Below, piece after piece: positions 1 to 8,274 of a stretch of DNA of 23,521 nt (position 1 is its first letter; each line of letters opens with the position of its first letter). A program made the translations under genes and the position numbers. The stretch is taken from NCBI GenBank assembly GCA_947630205.1, contig CANRGW010000004.1:1-23521 (forward strand). Direction: 5' to 3'. The notes under the pieces were generated by a model that saw only the letters and a program-made list of their open reading frames with translations, ran no database searches and was not told the DNA's origin. The stretch is from an uncultured Bacilli bacterium. Its GTDB lineage: Bacteria; Bacillota_I; Bacilli_A; RF39; UBA660.

Positions 1-831
1 AAGTTTGAAAAAAGTATAACAATTACTAATATTGATAAAACAGCCCCAACTGGTACTTGTCAAGTAACAATAAATGATAATAATACAACAACCTTTAATA
101 TAATTGCATCAGATAATGAGTCTGGAATAAATAACTATGTTTATTATGATGATGGCAAACAATTCTTAAATACAACAACGGGAAGTTATGTTTATCCAAA
201 AGAAACTAGTCTAAATGTTTATATAAAAGTTTATGATAAAGCCAAAAATGAAAAATTTATTTACTGTGATGTTACAGATAACAGTGAACCTAGTCGCGTT
301 GATAATCCTATTATTTTAATTGGAGACTCAAGAACGGTTGGTATGTGTACTTCTTGTAAACTTTGTAGTGGTAATAAAGTTGTTGCCAAAGGTGGTATGA
401 GTTATTCATGGTTAAAAAATACAGCAATTGGCACTGTAAATTCTTATTTAAAGAAAAATCCTGATAAAAGTTATAATATTTTTATTCTTTTAGGTGTAAA
501 TGGTATTGGTTCCTCTGCTAGTAGTGGTAAATCTACTTCTAACACTTATTTTAAAAAAGTTCAAGAATTAGCAACTAATGAATGGAAAGACCATTATATA
601 TATTATGTATCAGTTAATCCAGTTGCCAAAACTAGTACGAATAATGCTGTTAAAGCATTTAATAGTAATATGAAAAGTAAAATAAATGATGCCAATATTC
701 GAAATTTAAAATACTGTGATACTTATTCAAAAGTAAAAATAAATTCAACAACCACTTATCAAGATGGTGTTCATTATAAATGTAAAGGTTATAAAACCAT
801 TTATAATACATTAAAGACTTGTCCAGAATAG
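1..831 (+). CDS. SGNH/GDSL-type hydrolase with N-terminal Ig-like module (5' end outside window)
   Basis: The reading frame is open from base 1, so the start lies upstream; 276 residues are visible. Residues about 1-95 are beta-rich, begin with a DKTAPT-like motif and contain Asp/Asn/Thr-rich stretches typical of bacterial Ig-like repeats on surface proteins. Residues about 103-276 form an SGNH hydrolase domain: block I GDS at 108-110 (Ser110 nucleophile), block III GVN at 165-167 and block V DGVH at 255-258 (Asp255, His258). Such enzymes deacylate or esterify carbohydrate or cell-wall substrates outside the cell; the substrate cannot be told here. An ATG at 343 lies inside block I and would remove the catalytic serine, so it is not the start. 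No membrane anchor follows the domain; one could be N-terminal. The gene converges on the copper operon. The family call is firm, the function open. Confidence 0.8.
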   Translation, partial: KFEKSITITNIDKTAPTGTCQVTINDNNTTTFNIIASDNESGINNYVYYDDGKQFLNTTTGSYVYPKETSLNVYIKVYDKAKNEKFIYCDVTDNSEPSRVDNPIILIGDSRTVGMCTSCKLCSGNKVVAKGGMSYSWLKNTAIGTVNSYLKKNPDKSYNIFILLGVNGIGSSASSGKSTSNTYFKKVQELATNEWKDHYIYYVSVNPVAKTSTNNAVKAFNSNMKSKINDANIRNLKYCDTYSKVKINSTTTYQDGVHYKCKGYKTIYNTLKTCPE

Positions 832-846
832 AACAAGTCTTTTTTA
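813..846 (+). terminator. Rho-independent terminator of the SGNH hydrolase gene
   Basis: A perfect 10-bp stem (813-822 with 833-842) encloses a 10-base loop, and the 3' arm runs into a T-rich tail. The 5' arm overlaps the last codons and the TAG stop of the hydrolase gene. Confidence 0.85.
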
Positions 847-1686
847 TTTATCCAAATTAATATCTTGCAAATCATAATTTTCTAAAAAACTTTTATAAGA
901 ACCATTACTTTTAGTACCTAAAATACAATTTAAATTAACATTATCAGTTGCTTTAAAAATATTATAATCAACATTTGGATTAATTTTCTTTAAATCTTTA
1001 AGTAAATTTTTTATGTATTTCCGTTTACTAGTTTCATCATCTAAAGAACTTTTCTCTGTAAATTTACAAGCACAGTTAAGAAAAGTTAATTCATTATATT
1101 TAGCCCAAGCAATAATATCATCTTCTCTAATTAAATACATAGGTCTTATAAGTTCTAAACCTTGAAAGTTCTCACTATGAAGTTTAGGCATCATCGTTTT
1201 CAATTCCGCACCATAAAACATTGATAATAAAGTTGTTTCAATTACATCGTTAAAATGATGACCTAAAGCAATTTTATTACAACCTAATTCCTTTGCTTTA
1301 CTATATAAATACCCTCTTCGCATTCTAGCACATAAATAACAAGGATTTTTATCAACTTTTGTTACAATTTCAAAAATATCACTTTTAAATATTTCAATTG
1401 GAATATTTAACTTCTTCGCATTTTCAATAATCATTTCCCGATTTTTAGAATTATAACCTGGATCCATCACCACATAATGGGCTTCAAAGAAAAATTTACC
1501 ATGTCTTTTAAATTCTTGAATACATTTAGCAAGTAAAAATGAGTCTTTACCACCAGATATACAAACCATTATTTTATCATTTTCTTTAATAAGTTCATAT
1601 TCTAAAACGGCTTTAACAAAACGTCCCCATATTTCTTTCCGATATTTTTTTATGATACTCCGTTCAATTTCTTTATATTTTTCCAT
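844..1686 (-). CDS. ttcA: TtcA-family PP-loop tRNA thiolation enzyme
   Basis: This is a 280-aa ATP-binding protein of the TtcA/PP-loop family. TtcA makes 2-thiocytidine at position 32 of tRNA, using ATP to adenylate the base and a 4Fe-4S cluster in sulfur transfer. Visible: the PP-loop SGGKDS at residues 44-49, the CxxC pair Cys116/Cys119 in NPCYLCARMRR, and a late CAC (Cys205, Cys207) that would supply the third cluster ligand. A GHHFND motif lies near 142-147. The length fits the family. The ATG at 1686 follows a GGAGGGG ribosome site. It lies 14 bases after copA, with no terminator between, so it is the third gene of the csoR-copA operon and likely copper-induced. The exact tRNA position is inferred from the family; related PP-loop enzymes modify other positions. 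Confidence 0.8.
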   Translation of the reverse strand: MEKYKEIERSIIKKYRKEIWGRFVKAVLEYELIKENDKIMVCISGGKDSFLLAKCIQEFKRHGKFFFEAHYVVMDPGYNSKNREMIIENAKKLNIPIEIFKSDIFEIVTKVDKNPCYLCARMRRGYLYSKAKELGCNKIALGHHFNDVIETTLLSMFYGAELKTMMPKLHSENFQGLELIRPMYLIREDDIIAWAKYNELTFLNCACKFTEKSSLDDETSKRKYIKNLLKDLKKINPNVDYNIFKATDNVNLNCILGTKSNGSYKSFLENYDLQDINLDK

Positions 1687-1700
1687 TTACCCCTCCGACT

Positions 1701-3917
1701 TTAATCATCTTGCCATTTCTTTAATCTTAAAGCATTGAAAACAACGGTTAAACTACTAATAGTCATAGCAAGAGATGCAAACATTGGATTTAAAGTTAGC
1801 CCTACTCCCCTTAAAAAATTAGTTGCTATTGGTATCATTAAAAGATTGTAGAAGAAAGTCCAGAATAAATTTTCTTTAATATTTTTTAAAGTTCGTTCAC
1901 TTAATTTAATTAAACCAACAATTTTTCGTAAATCATCATGCATTAAAATAACATCAGCCGAGTCCATAGCAATATCCGTTCCACTATGCATACTTACGCC
2001 AATCGAACTTAAAGTAAGACTTGGAGCATCATTTATCCCATCACCTATCATCATTACTTTTTTATTATTCTTTTCTAATTCTTCTATAACTTTTGCTTTA
2101 TCTTTAGGCATAACATTAGCAATAACATTTTTTATATTTAAACTATCGGCAATTATCTTAGCTGTTTTTTCATTATCACCGGTTAACATAATTACTTCCT
2201 TATTCATTTTTTCTAATTCTTCTATTACTTCTTTGACTTCACTTCTTATAATATCCGAAACCCCAACTAAACCTAATACTTCTTTATCTTCAATTATATA
2301 GACAATACTAGAACCCATTAAACTTAAAGTTTTTTCATCTTGAGCATATTTATTTTTTATTTTTAATTCGGAAAATAATTTATTATTACCAACATAAATC
2401 TTCTTCTTATTTAAAACGCCTGAAAGACCAATTCCTTCTATGTTTTTAAAATCTTTAATCGTCTTTATTTCCATATTATGTTCTTTCGAATAATCCATAA
2501 AGGCTTTAGCAATAGGATGCGTTGAAAGATTTTCAAGAGAAGTTGCTATTTTTAATAAATCATTATTACTTAATTTACTATAATTATATATCTTGGCAAT
2601 TTTTAAATTACCATAAGTTAAAGTACCTGTTTTATCAAATACAATAGTCTTTATAGCCGAAATTTTTTCAAAAGTTTCACTACTTTTTATTAAAAGACCA
2701 TTTTTAATTGCAGTTCCTAAAGACGTAACAACAGCAAGAGGAGTTGCTAGGCCTAAAGCACAAGGACAGGCTACAACTAAAACAGCAACGCAAGAAGTAA
2801 GAGAAACAGCAAAGGTATCTCTAATTAGTAAATGTCCTAAAAAAGTCAAAAGCGAAATTAGCATAATCGTTGGAACAAAATAACCACATATTTTATCGGC
2901 TAAGGCTTGAATAGGAGGCTTTTTCGAAGTTGCTTCAAGAACTAAATGAACAATTTCCGAAATAGTTGAATTTTTTCCTATTTTTAAGGCTTTATATTGC
3001 AAATATCCATCTATATTAATACTTCCAGCAAGAACATTATCATTAACTTTTTTTTTAGCAGGAACTGACTCTCCTGTTAAAAAACTCTCGTCTAAATGGG
3101 AAGAGCCTACTGTAACAACTCCATCAACAGCAATTTTCATACCTGGTTTAACAATTAAAATATCATTTTCTTTTACTTCATCAATATCAATCTCTACTTC
3201 TTCATCTTTTACTTTAAGAAGGGCTTTTGTAGGAGTAATTTGCACTAATTCAGAAATTGCTTTCTTGGTCTTTTCCCGATTATTAATATCAATATATCTT
3301 CCTAATTTTATAAAAAAGATAACAACAGCCGAAGACTCAAAATAAATATTATGAATATATTCTAAATGATTAAAACAAAGCATTATTAAAGAATAAATAC
3401 TATAGGAAAAACTTGCTAAAACACCACAAGTTACTAAAGTATCCATATTAGGAGTTTTATGAATTAACTTTAAAATACCACTTTTAAAAATATCTTTTGC
3501 CCAAATTAAAATAAAAATAGTCATGAAAAGAAGAAGAAAAGAGACAAAAAGAGGATTAACATCCATTCGCAAAAAACGAAAAATTGGTAAATGTAACATA
3601 TATCCCATGGAAATATATAAGATTATAAAAGTCCAAATTCCAAAAAAGATTAAACTATTTTTTTGATATTTTTCATGTTTTTGTTTTTCTTTTTCTTCTT
3701 TTAAAGGATCGAATACTCCTAAACTTTCAAAACCTGCTTCTTTAACATATCTTTCTAAATCACTTATTTTAACTTTATCAGCATATTCAATACTTGCTTC
3801 AGCCATAACAAGGTTAACACTAGCCTTTACTCCCTCTTGTTTATTTAAATACTTTTCCAAAGAAGATGAACAAGCACTACAACTCATTCCTCCTATTTTT
3901 AAAATAACTTTTTGCAT
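1701..3917 (-). CDS. copA: Copper-exporting P1B-type ATPase CopA
   Basis: A 738-aa P-type ATPase that pumps Cu(I) out across the cytoplasmic membrane. In order: one N-terminal heavy-metal-associated domain with MSCSAC (Cys13, Cys16), membrane segments from about residue 87, the actuator motif TGES at 281-284, the membrane metal site CPC at 384-386, the phosphorylation motif DKTGT at 428-432, HP at 467-468 in the nucleotide domain, GDGIND at 625-630, and C-terminal helices with Tyr690-Asn691 and a Met718/Ser721-Ser722 signature. CPC plus YN plus MxxSS is the Cu(I) (P1B-1) signature. There is only one metal-binding domain and no copZ chaperone beside it. The ATG shares one base with the stop of csoR (TAATG), and an AGGAGG lies in the end of csoR, so the two are translationally coupled. 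Confidence 0.95.
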   Translation of the reverse strand: MQKVILKIGGMSCSACSSSLEKYLNKQEGVKASVNLVMAEASIEYADKVKISDLERYVKEAGFESLGVFDPLKEEKEKQKHEKYQKNSLIFFGIWTFIILYISMGYMLHLPIFRFLRMDVNPLFVSFLLLFMTIFILIWAKDIFKSGILKLIHKTPNMDTLVTCGVLASFSYSIYSLIMLCFNHLEYIHNIYFESSAVVIFFIKLGRYIDINNREKTKKAISELVQITPTKALLKVKDEEVEIDIDEVKENDILIVKPGMKIAVDGVVTVGSSHLDESFLTGESVPAKKKVNDNVLAGSINIDGYLQYKALKIGKNSTISEIVHLVLEATSKKPPIQALADKICGYFVPTIMLISLLTFLGHLLIRDTFAVSLTSCVAVLVVACPCALGLATPLAVVTSLGTAIKNGLLIKSSETFEKISAIKTIVFDKTGTLTYGNLKIAKIYNYSKLSNNDLLKIATSLENLSTHPIAKAFMDYSKEHNMEIKTIKDFKNIEGIGLSGVLNKKKIYVGNNKLFSELKIKNKYAQDEKTLSLMGSSIVYIIEDKEVLGLVGVSDIIRSEVKEVIEELEKMNKEVIMLTGDNEKTAKIIADSLNIKNVIANVMPKDKAKVIEELEKNNKKVMMIGDGINDAPSLTLSSIGVSMHSGTDIAMDSADVILMHDDLRKIVGLIKLSERTLKNIKENLFWTFFYNLLMIPIATNFLRGVGLTLNPMFASLAMTISSLTVVFNALRLKKWQDD

Positions 3918-4210
3918 TAGTCAAGCCTCCTAATTAAATTCATAACCTCATCTAAAACTTCTAAATTATCCTTTTTTATTTCTCTTACAACACAAGTTTC
4001 TAAATGATTTTTCAAAATCTCACTACCTAAACTTTTTAAAGATTTATTAATCGCGGATATTTGAATTAATATATCATTACAATAACGATTTTCTGATACC
4101 ATCAAAGATACTCCTCTAACCTGTCCTTCAATAGTTTTTAATCTAGTTATTAGTTTTTTCTTATCGGTATCACTTCGTTTAGTTTCTTTTAAAGTCATTT
4201 CCTTATCCAT
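3917..4210 (-). CDS. csoR: CsoR-type copper-sensing repressor
   Basis: A 97-aa all-helical CsoR/DUF156 family repressor. It carries the Cys-His-Cys copper site: Cys44 in NRYC, then His69 and Cys73 in NHLETC. Binding Cu(I) releases the DNA. It is the first gene of csoR-copA-ttcA. Start choice: a longer frame begins at a GTG (4219), but the promoter at 4228-4256 would start transcription near 4221, leaving that GTG almost leaderless. The ATG at 4210 has GGGTG seven bases upstream and is preferred. A further in-frame ATG lies at 4198. The operator sits inside the promoter, so the gene should repress itself. The family call is secure; copper rather than another metal is supported by the CopA neighbour. 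Confidence 0.92.
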   Translation of the reverse strand: MDKEMTLKETKRSDTDKKKLITRLKTIEGQVRGVSLMVSENRYCNDILIQISAINKSLKSLGSEILKNHLETCVVREIKKDNLEVLDEVMNLIRRLD

Positions 4211-4227
4211 TATTTTCACCCGTTGTC

Positions 4228-4256
4228 ATAATACCACCCCCTAGGGGTATTGTCAA
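4228..4256 (-). promoter_or_regulatory. Copper operon promoter with probable CsoR operator in the spacer
   Basis: On the minus strand the -35 TTGACA (4251-4256) and -10 TATTAT (4228-4233) are separated by exactly 17 bp. The spacer holds a GC-rich pseudo-palindrome, ATACCCCTAGGGGGTGGTAT when a few flanking bases are included, in an otherwise AT-rich region. CsoR operators are GC-rich inverted repeats of this kind. Bound repressor would block both promoter elements. Confidence 0.85.
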
Positions 4257-4273
4257 GAATAATTTATTTAATA

Positions 4274-4302
4274 TTGTGTTCTTTCTTAATTTATGTTATA
4301 AT
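4274..4302 (+). promoter_or_regulatory. Promoter of the 229-aa gene
   Basis: A TTGTGT -35 (4274-4279) is followed by a 17-bp spacer and a consensus TATAAT (4297-4302) with an extended TG at 4294-4295. A strong AGGGGG ribosome site (4317-4322) sits seven bases before the ATG at 4330. The promoter is back to back with the csoR promoter, about 18 bp away. Confidence 0.8.
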
Positions 4303-4329
4303 ATTAAAACAAAAAAAGGGGGTTATTAA

Positions 4330-5019
4330 ATGGATAATATTTATTTACATGCTGTTAATCCAGATACATCATTCTGGGATATGTCTAAGTCAATCAAAAT
4401 AATTGAACAAATTTTAAAGGATGGGGCTTTACTTCCAAGAAGAGAATTAGAAGCAAATGGTAATTATCCTAATTCTAAAAAAACACCAATTAATTTTAGT
4501 GGTTTAGATTATATTTCTCTTTGTGATTATAGTAAAAAAGATTGTTATAACAATAATCCATTATATAAAGATTATACGGCCTATAGTCAATATGTTAAAT
4601 ATTCAATATCTTTAGGTTTTGCTAATACTCTTCCCGTCATTCAACCAACTATTTTAAAACCATTTTTTGCAGATTGTCGTTTTCTATCACGAGAAGAATT
4701 AAATTTAATTTATGAAAGACTACGAAGACTTGGTCTAAGTGAAGATGAACGTTACAGTGATTTTCCTGATGAAGTCCAAGTAAAAGGTCCACTTCCTTTA
4801 GATAAATTTTTAGGTTTAATTATTCCGGTTAAAATAATTACCCAAAATTCTAATAATCCAAAAGATACTTTAAAAAGATTAAAGGCTGTAATTAAAGAAC
4901 TTCAAGATTTACTAAAAAGTTATGCCTATCTAACAACTATTTATGAATTAGATACTTTTAAAAAATTAGAAACCGAAGAAGATGTATATGATGCTATGCA
5001 TCAATATACTTTCTTTTAA
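4330..5019 (+). CDS. Uncharacterised protein, possibly ADP-ribosyltransferase-like fold
   Basis: A 229-aa soluble protein with no signal peptide or membrane segment, which I do not recognise firmly. The N-terminus reads IYLHAV (His7), then a helix ending ILKDGALL (about 28-35) and a strand ISLCDY (62-67). Near 147-166 there is DEVQVKGPLPL followed by a hydrophobic strand (Glu148). A first-strand His, then a helix ending in I-L-x-x-G-x-L, then a late Glu before a V-x-G-x-(I/L)-P-L segment, is reminiscent of ART-like proteins such as DarT/DUF4433 or KptA. This is a weak, fold-level resemblance, not an assignment. The C-terminus (about 172-205) is Lys/Leu-rich and helical. The gene is monocistronic, with its own extended -10 promoter and terminator, and is divergent from the copper operon. 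No antitoxin-like partner gene adjoins it. Confidence 0.6.
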   Translation: MDNIYLHAVNPDTSFWDMSKSIKIIEQILKDGALLPRRELEANGNYPNSKKTPINFSGLDYISLCDYSKKDCYNNNPLYKDYTAYSQYVKYSISLGFANTLPVIQPTILKPFFADCRFLSREELNLIYERLRRLGLSEDERYSDFPDEVQVKGPLPLDKFLGLIIPVKIITQNSNNPKDTLKRLKAVIKELQDLLKSYAYLTTIYELDTFKKLETEEDVYDAMHQYTFF

Positions 5020-5025
5020 AAAGAA

Positions 5026-5067
5026 AAATCTAGGACATTGAACTTATTTCCTAGATTTATTATTTTG
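5026..5067. terminator. Terminator between convergent genes, probably bidirectional
   Basis: A perfect 10-bp stem (AAATCTAGGA at 5026-5035 with TCCTAGATTT at 5049-5058) is followed by a T-rich tail on the plus strand. On the minus strand the same stem is followed by TTCTTTTT. It can therefore end both the 229-aa gene and the add operon arriving from the other side. Confidence 0.8.
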
Positions 5068-5131
5068 CATAAGAAAAATATTTATATATTTTAAAAAGAT
5101 ATAAAGAGATTTTTTAATTTCCTTTAAAAAC

Positions 5132-6097
5132 TTATTTAAGCATTTCTTCTAGTAATTCAATTTTTTCTTTACTACTTAAAAAAGTATAATTAATAGAATT
5201 AATATTTATTTTCTTTAAATCCATTATTGTAAATTTAAAAGTTTCACATAACTTTAAATATTCTTTGGATAAGTTAATTTTAGAAGTTGTCATATTATCA
5301 ACATCTATTGTTATATTAACTTTATCTTTATATAGTTTATAAATAGGATGATTAGAATATTCTTTAAAAGCATTAGTTTGAATATTACTAGTAGGACAAA
5401 TTTCTAATAAAATATTATTATCACGGATTAATTCAATTAAGCGTTTATCATCAATACATTTAACACCATGACCAAAACGCTTAGCACCTAATCTTATGGC
5501 TTCAACTATATCTTTACTATTAACTTCTCCAACATGAATGGTAAAAGGAATTTTTTTATCTTTTGCTATTTTAAATAATTCTTTATATTCCTTAAGACGA
5601 TATTGTTGTTCATCTCCGGCTAAATCAATGCCCCCTACTCCTTTACCTAAATATTTATAAGCAAGTTCTAAAGTTTCTAAATTTTTTTCATAACTAGCAC
5701 CACGCATAAGACATAAGATTAAATTAGTTTTAAGACCTTTTACTTCCTTTAAACCACTTAAAACAGCATCTACTACTTCTTCTAAAGTTAAACATCTTTC
5801 TTGATGTAAAATAGGAGCAAATCTGATTTCAGCATAAATAACATTATCATTTACTAAACGCGTGGCTAAATCTTTAGCAATTAATTTTAAATTCTTTTTA
5901 GTTTGCATTAAACTAAGTGGAAAAGCAAACTTTTCTAAATAATTAGCTAAATTTAAACATTTAGAAGGGGCTTCCATTTTTTCTTTAACTTCAGAAATTT
6001 TAAGTCCTGATAATTGAGAGGCCATACGACAAGAAAGAGAACCGTCTAAATGCAAATGTAAAGAAATTTTTTTTAATTTTTTAATTTCTTCTTTCAT
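5132..6097 (-). CDS. add: Adenosine deaminase
   Basis: A 321-aa zinc-dependent amidohydrolase that deaminates adenosine and deoxyadenosine to (deoxy)inosine for purine salvage in the cytosol. Metal and active-site motifs are all present: HLHLDG (His14, His16, Asp18), HVGE (His187, Glu190), FGHG (His209), CPTSN (233-237) and a VDN motif with Asp266. In many Firmicute Add proteins that last motif reads TDN; the Thr to Val change leaves the metal-binding Asp intact. The length fits the bacterial family. The start ATG is preceded by AAAGG at a good distance. It is the last gene of the ruvA-ruvB-239aa-queA-permease-add run, 28 bases after the broken permease. It ends before a likely bidirectional terminator. 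Confidence 0.92.
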   Translation of the reverse strand: MKEEIKKLKKISLHLHLDGSLSCRMASQLSGLKISEVKEKMEAPSKCLNLANYLEKFAFPLSLMQTKKNLKLIAKDLATRLVNDNVIYAEIRFAPILHQERCLTLEEVVDAVLSGLKEVKGLKTNLILCLMRGASYEKNLETLELAYKYLGKGVGGIDLAGDEQQYRLKEYKELFKIAKDKKIPFTIHVGEVNSKDIVEAIRLGAKRFGHGVKCIDDKRLIELIRDNNILLEICPTSNIQTNAFKEYSNHPIYKLYKDKVNITIDVDNMTTSKINLSKEYLKLCETFKFTIMDLKKININSINYTFLSSKEKIELLEEMLK

Positions 6098-6125
6098 AAC
6101 TTACCTTTCTATTCTTTTTAAAACT

Positions 6126-7239
6126 TTAACTAAATAAATTATTTTTTAAATTACTTAAGAAATGATATTTTTCTTCTAAATAGAAGAATAGTATTTTTAA
6201 AGTAGCCATAATAGGTGCTGCTAAAATCATACCTACTATTCCAAATAAATATTCAAATACTAATAATCCTAACATAATTGTAATTGGATGAAGTGAAACG
6301 GCTTTTCCTACAATTAAAGGATGTAAAATATTTCCCTCAAATAATTGAACTAAAACAACAGTTATTAAACAAATTGTTCCAATTAAAGGAGATGTAGCAT
6401 ACCCAACAACAATAACAGGTATTCCACCTATATAAGGTCCAAAATAAGGAATTATATTGGTAATAGCACAGAAAATAGCAAATAAAAGTGGTGATGAAAC
6501 TCCGGCTATCAAGAAACCTATTAAAGAGAAAATCATAACAAATAAACAAGATAAAAGAGTTCCATTTACATAACTTCTAAGCATATCATTTAAAGATTTT
6601 TTGATTTTGGATAATTCTTTATGATAACGATTAGGAACTATATTACTAAAATATTTACTAACCTTTTGAAAATCAAGTGATAAGTAAAAAGCAATTAAAA
6701 GACTTAAGAAAATATTAATAATTGTCTTTAAAGACGTACCTAAACGATTAATAATTCCTGTTAAATTATTAGTAGTTAAATTATTTACCCAGCCATTAAT
6801 ACCATTTAATAAATTATCTTTAAATGTTGTTAAATCAATATTACTACTTGAAAAGTTAGCAAATAAATCATTGATAAAGGAATTAATTCAACTGAACTAA
6901 AAATTCAGGAACAATTAAAGCCAAAATCAAGACGATTAGAAAAATAAAAATCAAATAAACAGCCACTGTTGCCAATTTTCTATTAACTCTATTATTCGTA
7001 AAATAACATATTGCTGGTTCTAAAGCCCAGGCTAGAAAAAGGCCAATAAAAAGTGGAGAAATAATAGCAAAAATATGACCTATAACAACTAAGACACTTG
7101 TCTTTTCTAATAAATAAACAAGTAAAACACCAATACTTAAAACAAGCATGGCCAAGCCTATTTTTAACAAAAGATTACTAGTTTTTATTAATTCATTTAA
7201 ATTTTTATAATCTAATTTATTATTCTTTTTATCTTCCAT
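6126..7239 (-). pseudogene. AI-2E family (YtvI/PerM-like) membrane permease, frameshifted
   Basis: Two parts of one gene lie in different frames. The 5' part (7239 to about 6883) encodes an N-terminus with two or three membrane helices up to VPEFLVQLN and then a TAA. The 3' part continues NSFINDLF in another frame down to the stop at 6126 and includes the conserved AI-2E core (IFCAITNIIPYFGPYIGGIP and later helices). The break is an AATTAATT run (6881-6888). Removing one AATT copy joins LVQLN to SFINDLF without any lost residue and gives a 369-aa protein, the usual size for this family. Family members are multi-pass exporters or Na+(Li+)/H+ antiporter-like proteins; the substrate is unknown. 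A good AGGAGG precedes the ATG nine bases after queA. The gene is either inactivated or the sequence has a local error; an ATG at 6584 could not make a useful protein. Confidence 0.88.
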
Positions 7240-7248
7240 TATATCCTC

Positions 7249-8274
7249 CTAAATAATTAGCATAGCATCACCAAAGGAAAAGAACCGATATCTTTCTTTT
7301 TGGGCTACCATATAAGCATTTATTATATATTCCTTTTTAGCAAAAGCACTTACTAACATTATTAAAGTTGATTTTGGTAAATGAAAATTAGTAATCAAAC
7401 CATCAATGGCTTTATATTCATAACCAGGATAAATAAAAATATCAGTTAAACCACTTGCTTCTTGAAAACGATGATATTTTGTCATAACAGTTTCTAAAGT
7501 TCTCGTTGAGGTAGTTCCAACGGCAATAATTCTGCCCCCTTGTTCTTTAACTTTATTTAACTCCATAGCAACTTCTTTCGAAAGAGAATAATATTCACTA
7601 TGCATATGATGTTCTTTTACATCAGAAACCATAACGGGCCTAAACGTTCCAAGACCAACATGTAAAGTAATAAATAAAACTTTTACTCCTCGAGCCTTTA
7701 TTTTTTCTAAAAGTTCTTCGGTAAAATGCAAACCAGCCGTAGGAGCAGCCGCACTACCAACATTTTTAGCATAAACTGTTTGATATCTATCTTTATCATT
7801 TAACTGTTCGTGTATATAAGGTGGCAAAGGCGTATTACCTAATTTATCCAATATTTCCATTAATATTCCATCATATATTAATTCAAAATGTCTAATCCCA
7901 TCATCTAAAACTTTAACACATTTTGCTTTTAAAAGTCCGTCCCCAAAACTTACAATAGTTCCTACTTTAACTCGTTTAGCCGGCTTAGTAAGTGAGGTCC
8001 AAACATTGTTACCTATATCATTTAAAAGAAGTAATTCAATTGTTGCCTTTGTATCTTCTTTTACTCCAATAAGTCTTGCGGGAATTACTTTAGTATCATT
8101 TAAAACTAAAGCATCTCCCTCATGAAGATATTCTATTATATTATAAAATTTTTGATGTTCAATTTCTCCCGTCTTTCGATTTAAAATCATTAATCTTGAC
8201 TCATCTCTTTTAGGAATAGGTGTTTGAGCAATTAAAGTTTCATCTAAAGGATAATCAAAATCTTCTACTTTCAT
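7249..8274 (-). CDS. queA: S-adenosylmethionine:tRNA ribosyltransferase-isomerase
   Basis: A 341-aa full-length QueA. It transfers and isomerises the ribosyl part of SAM onto 7-aminomethyl-7-deazaguanine at tRNA wobble position 34, forming epoxyqueuosine. Visible hallmarks are the N-terminal VEDFDYPLDETLIAQTP, KRDESRLMIL, the central PTAGLHFT, the GLGTFRPV stretch and the C-terminal LITNFHLPKSTLIMLVSA. The ATG overlaps the stop of the upstream 239-aa gene by one base (TAATG), implying coupled translation. Its position after ruvAB matches the ruvA-ruvB-queA order common in Bacilli, here with one extra gene inserted. No other queuosine genes are in the window. Confidence 0.96.
   Translation of the reverse strand: MKVEDFDYPLDETLIAQTPIPKRDESRLMILNRKTGEIEHQKFYNIIEYLHEGDALVLNDTKVIPARLIGVKEDTKATIELLLLNDIGNNVWTSLTKPAKRVKVGTIVSFGDGLLKAKCVKVLDDGIRHFELIYDGILMEILDKLGNTPLPPYIHEQLNDKDRYQTVYAKNVGSAAAPTAGLHFTEELLEKIKARGVKVLFITLHVGLGTFRPVMVSDVKEHHMHSEYYSLSKEVAMELNKVKEQGGRIIAVGTTSTRTLETVMTKYHRFQEASGLTDIFIYPGYEYKAIDGLITNFHLPKSTLIMLVSAFAKKEYIINAYMVAQKERYRFFSFGDAMLII

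Noticed and set aside
343..831. Treating the ATG at 343 as the start of a complete gene
   Set aside because: The frame is open to base 1, and starting at 343 would cut off the catalytic GDS motif and the Ig-like module.
6337..6549. A 70-codon minus-strand frame inside the permease
   Set aside because: It is an out-of-frame shadow of the AI-2E permease core, with a Phe/Tyr/Cys-rich nonsense composition.
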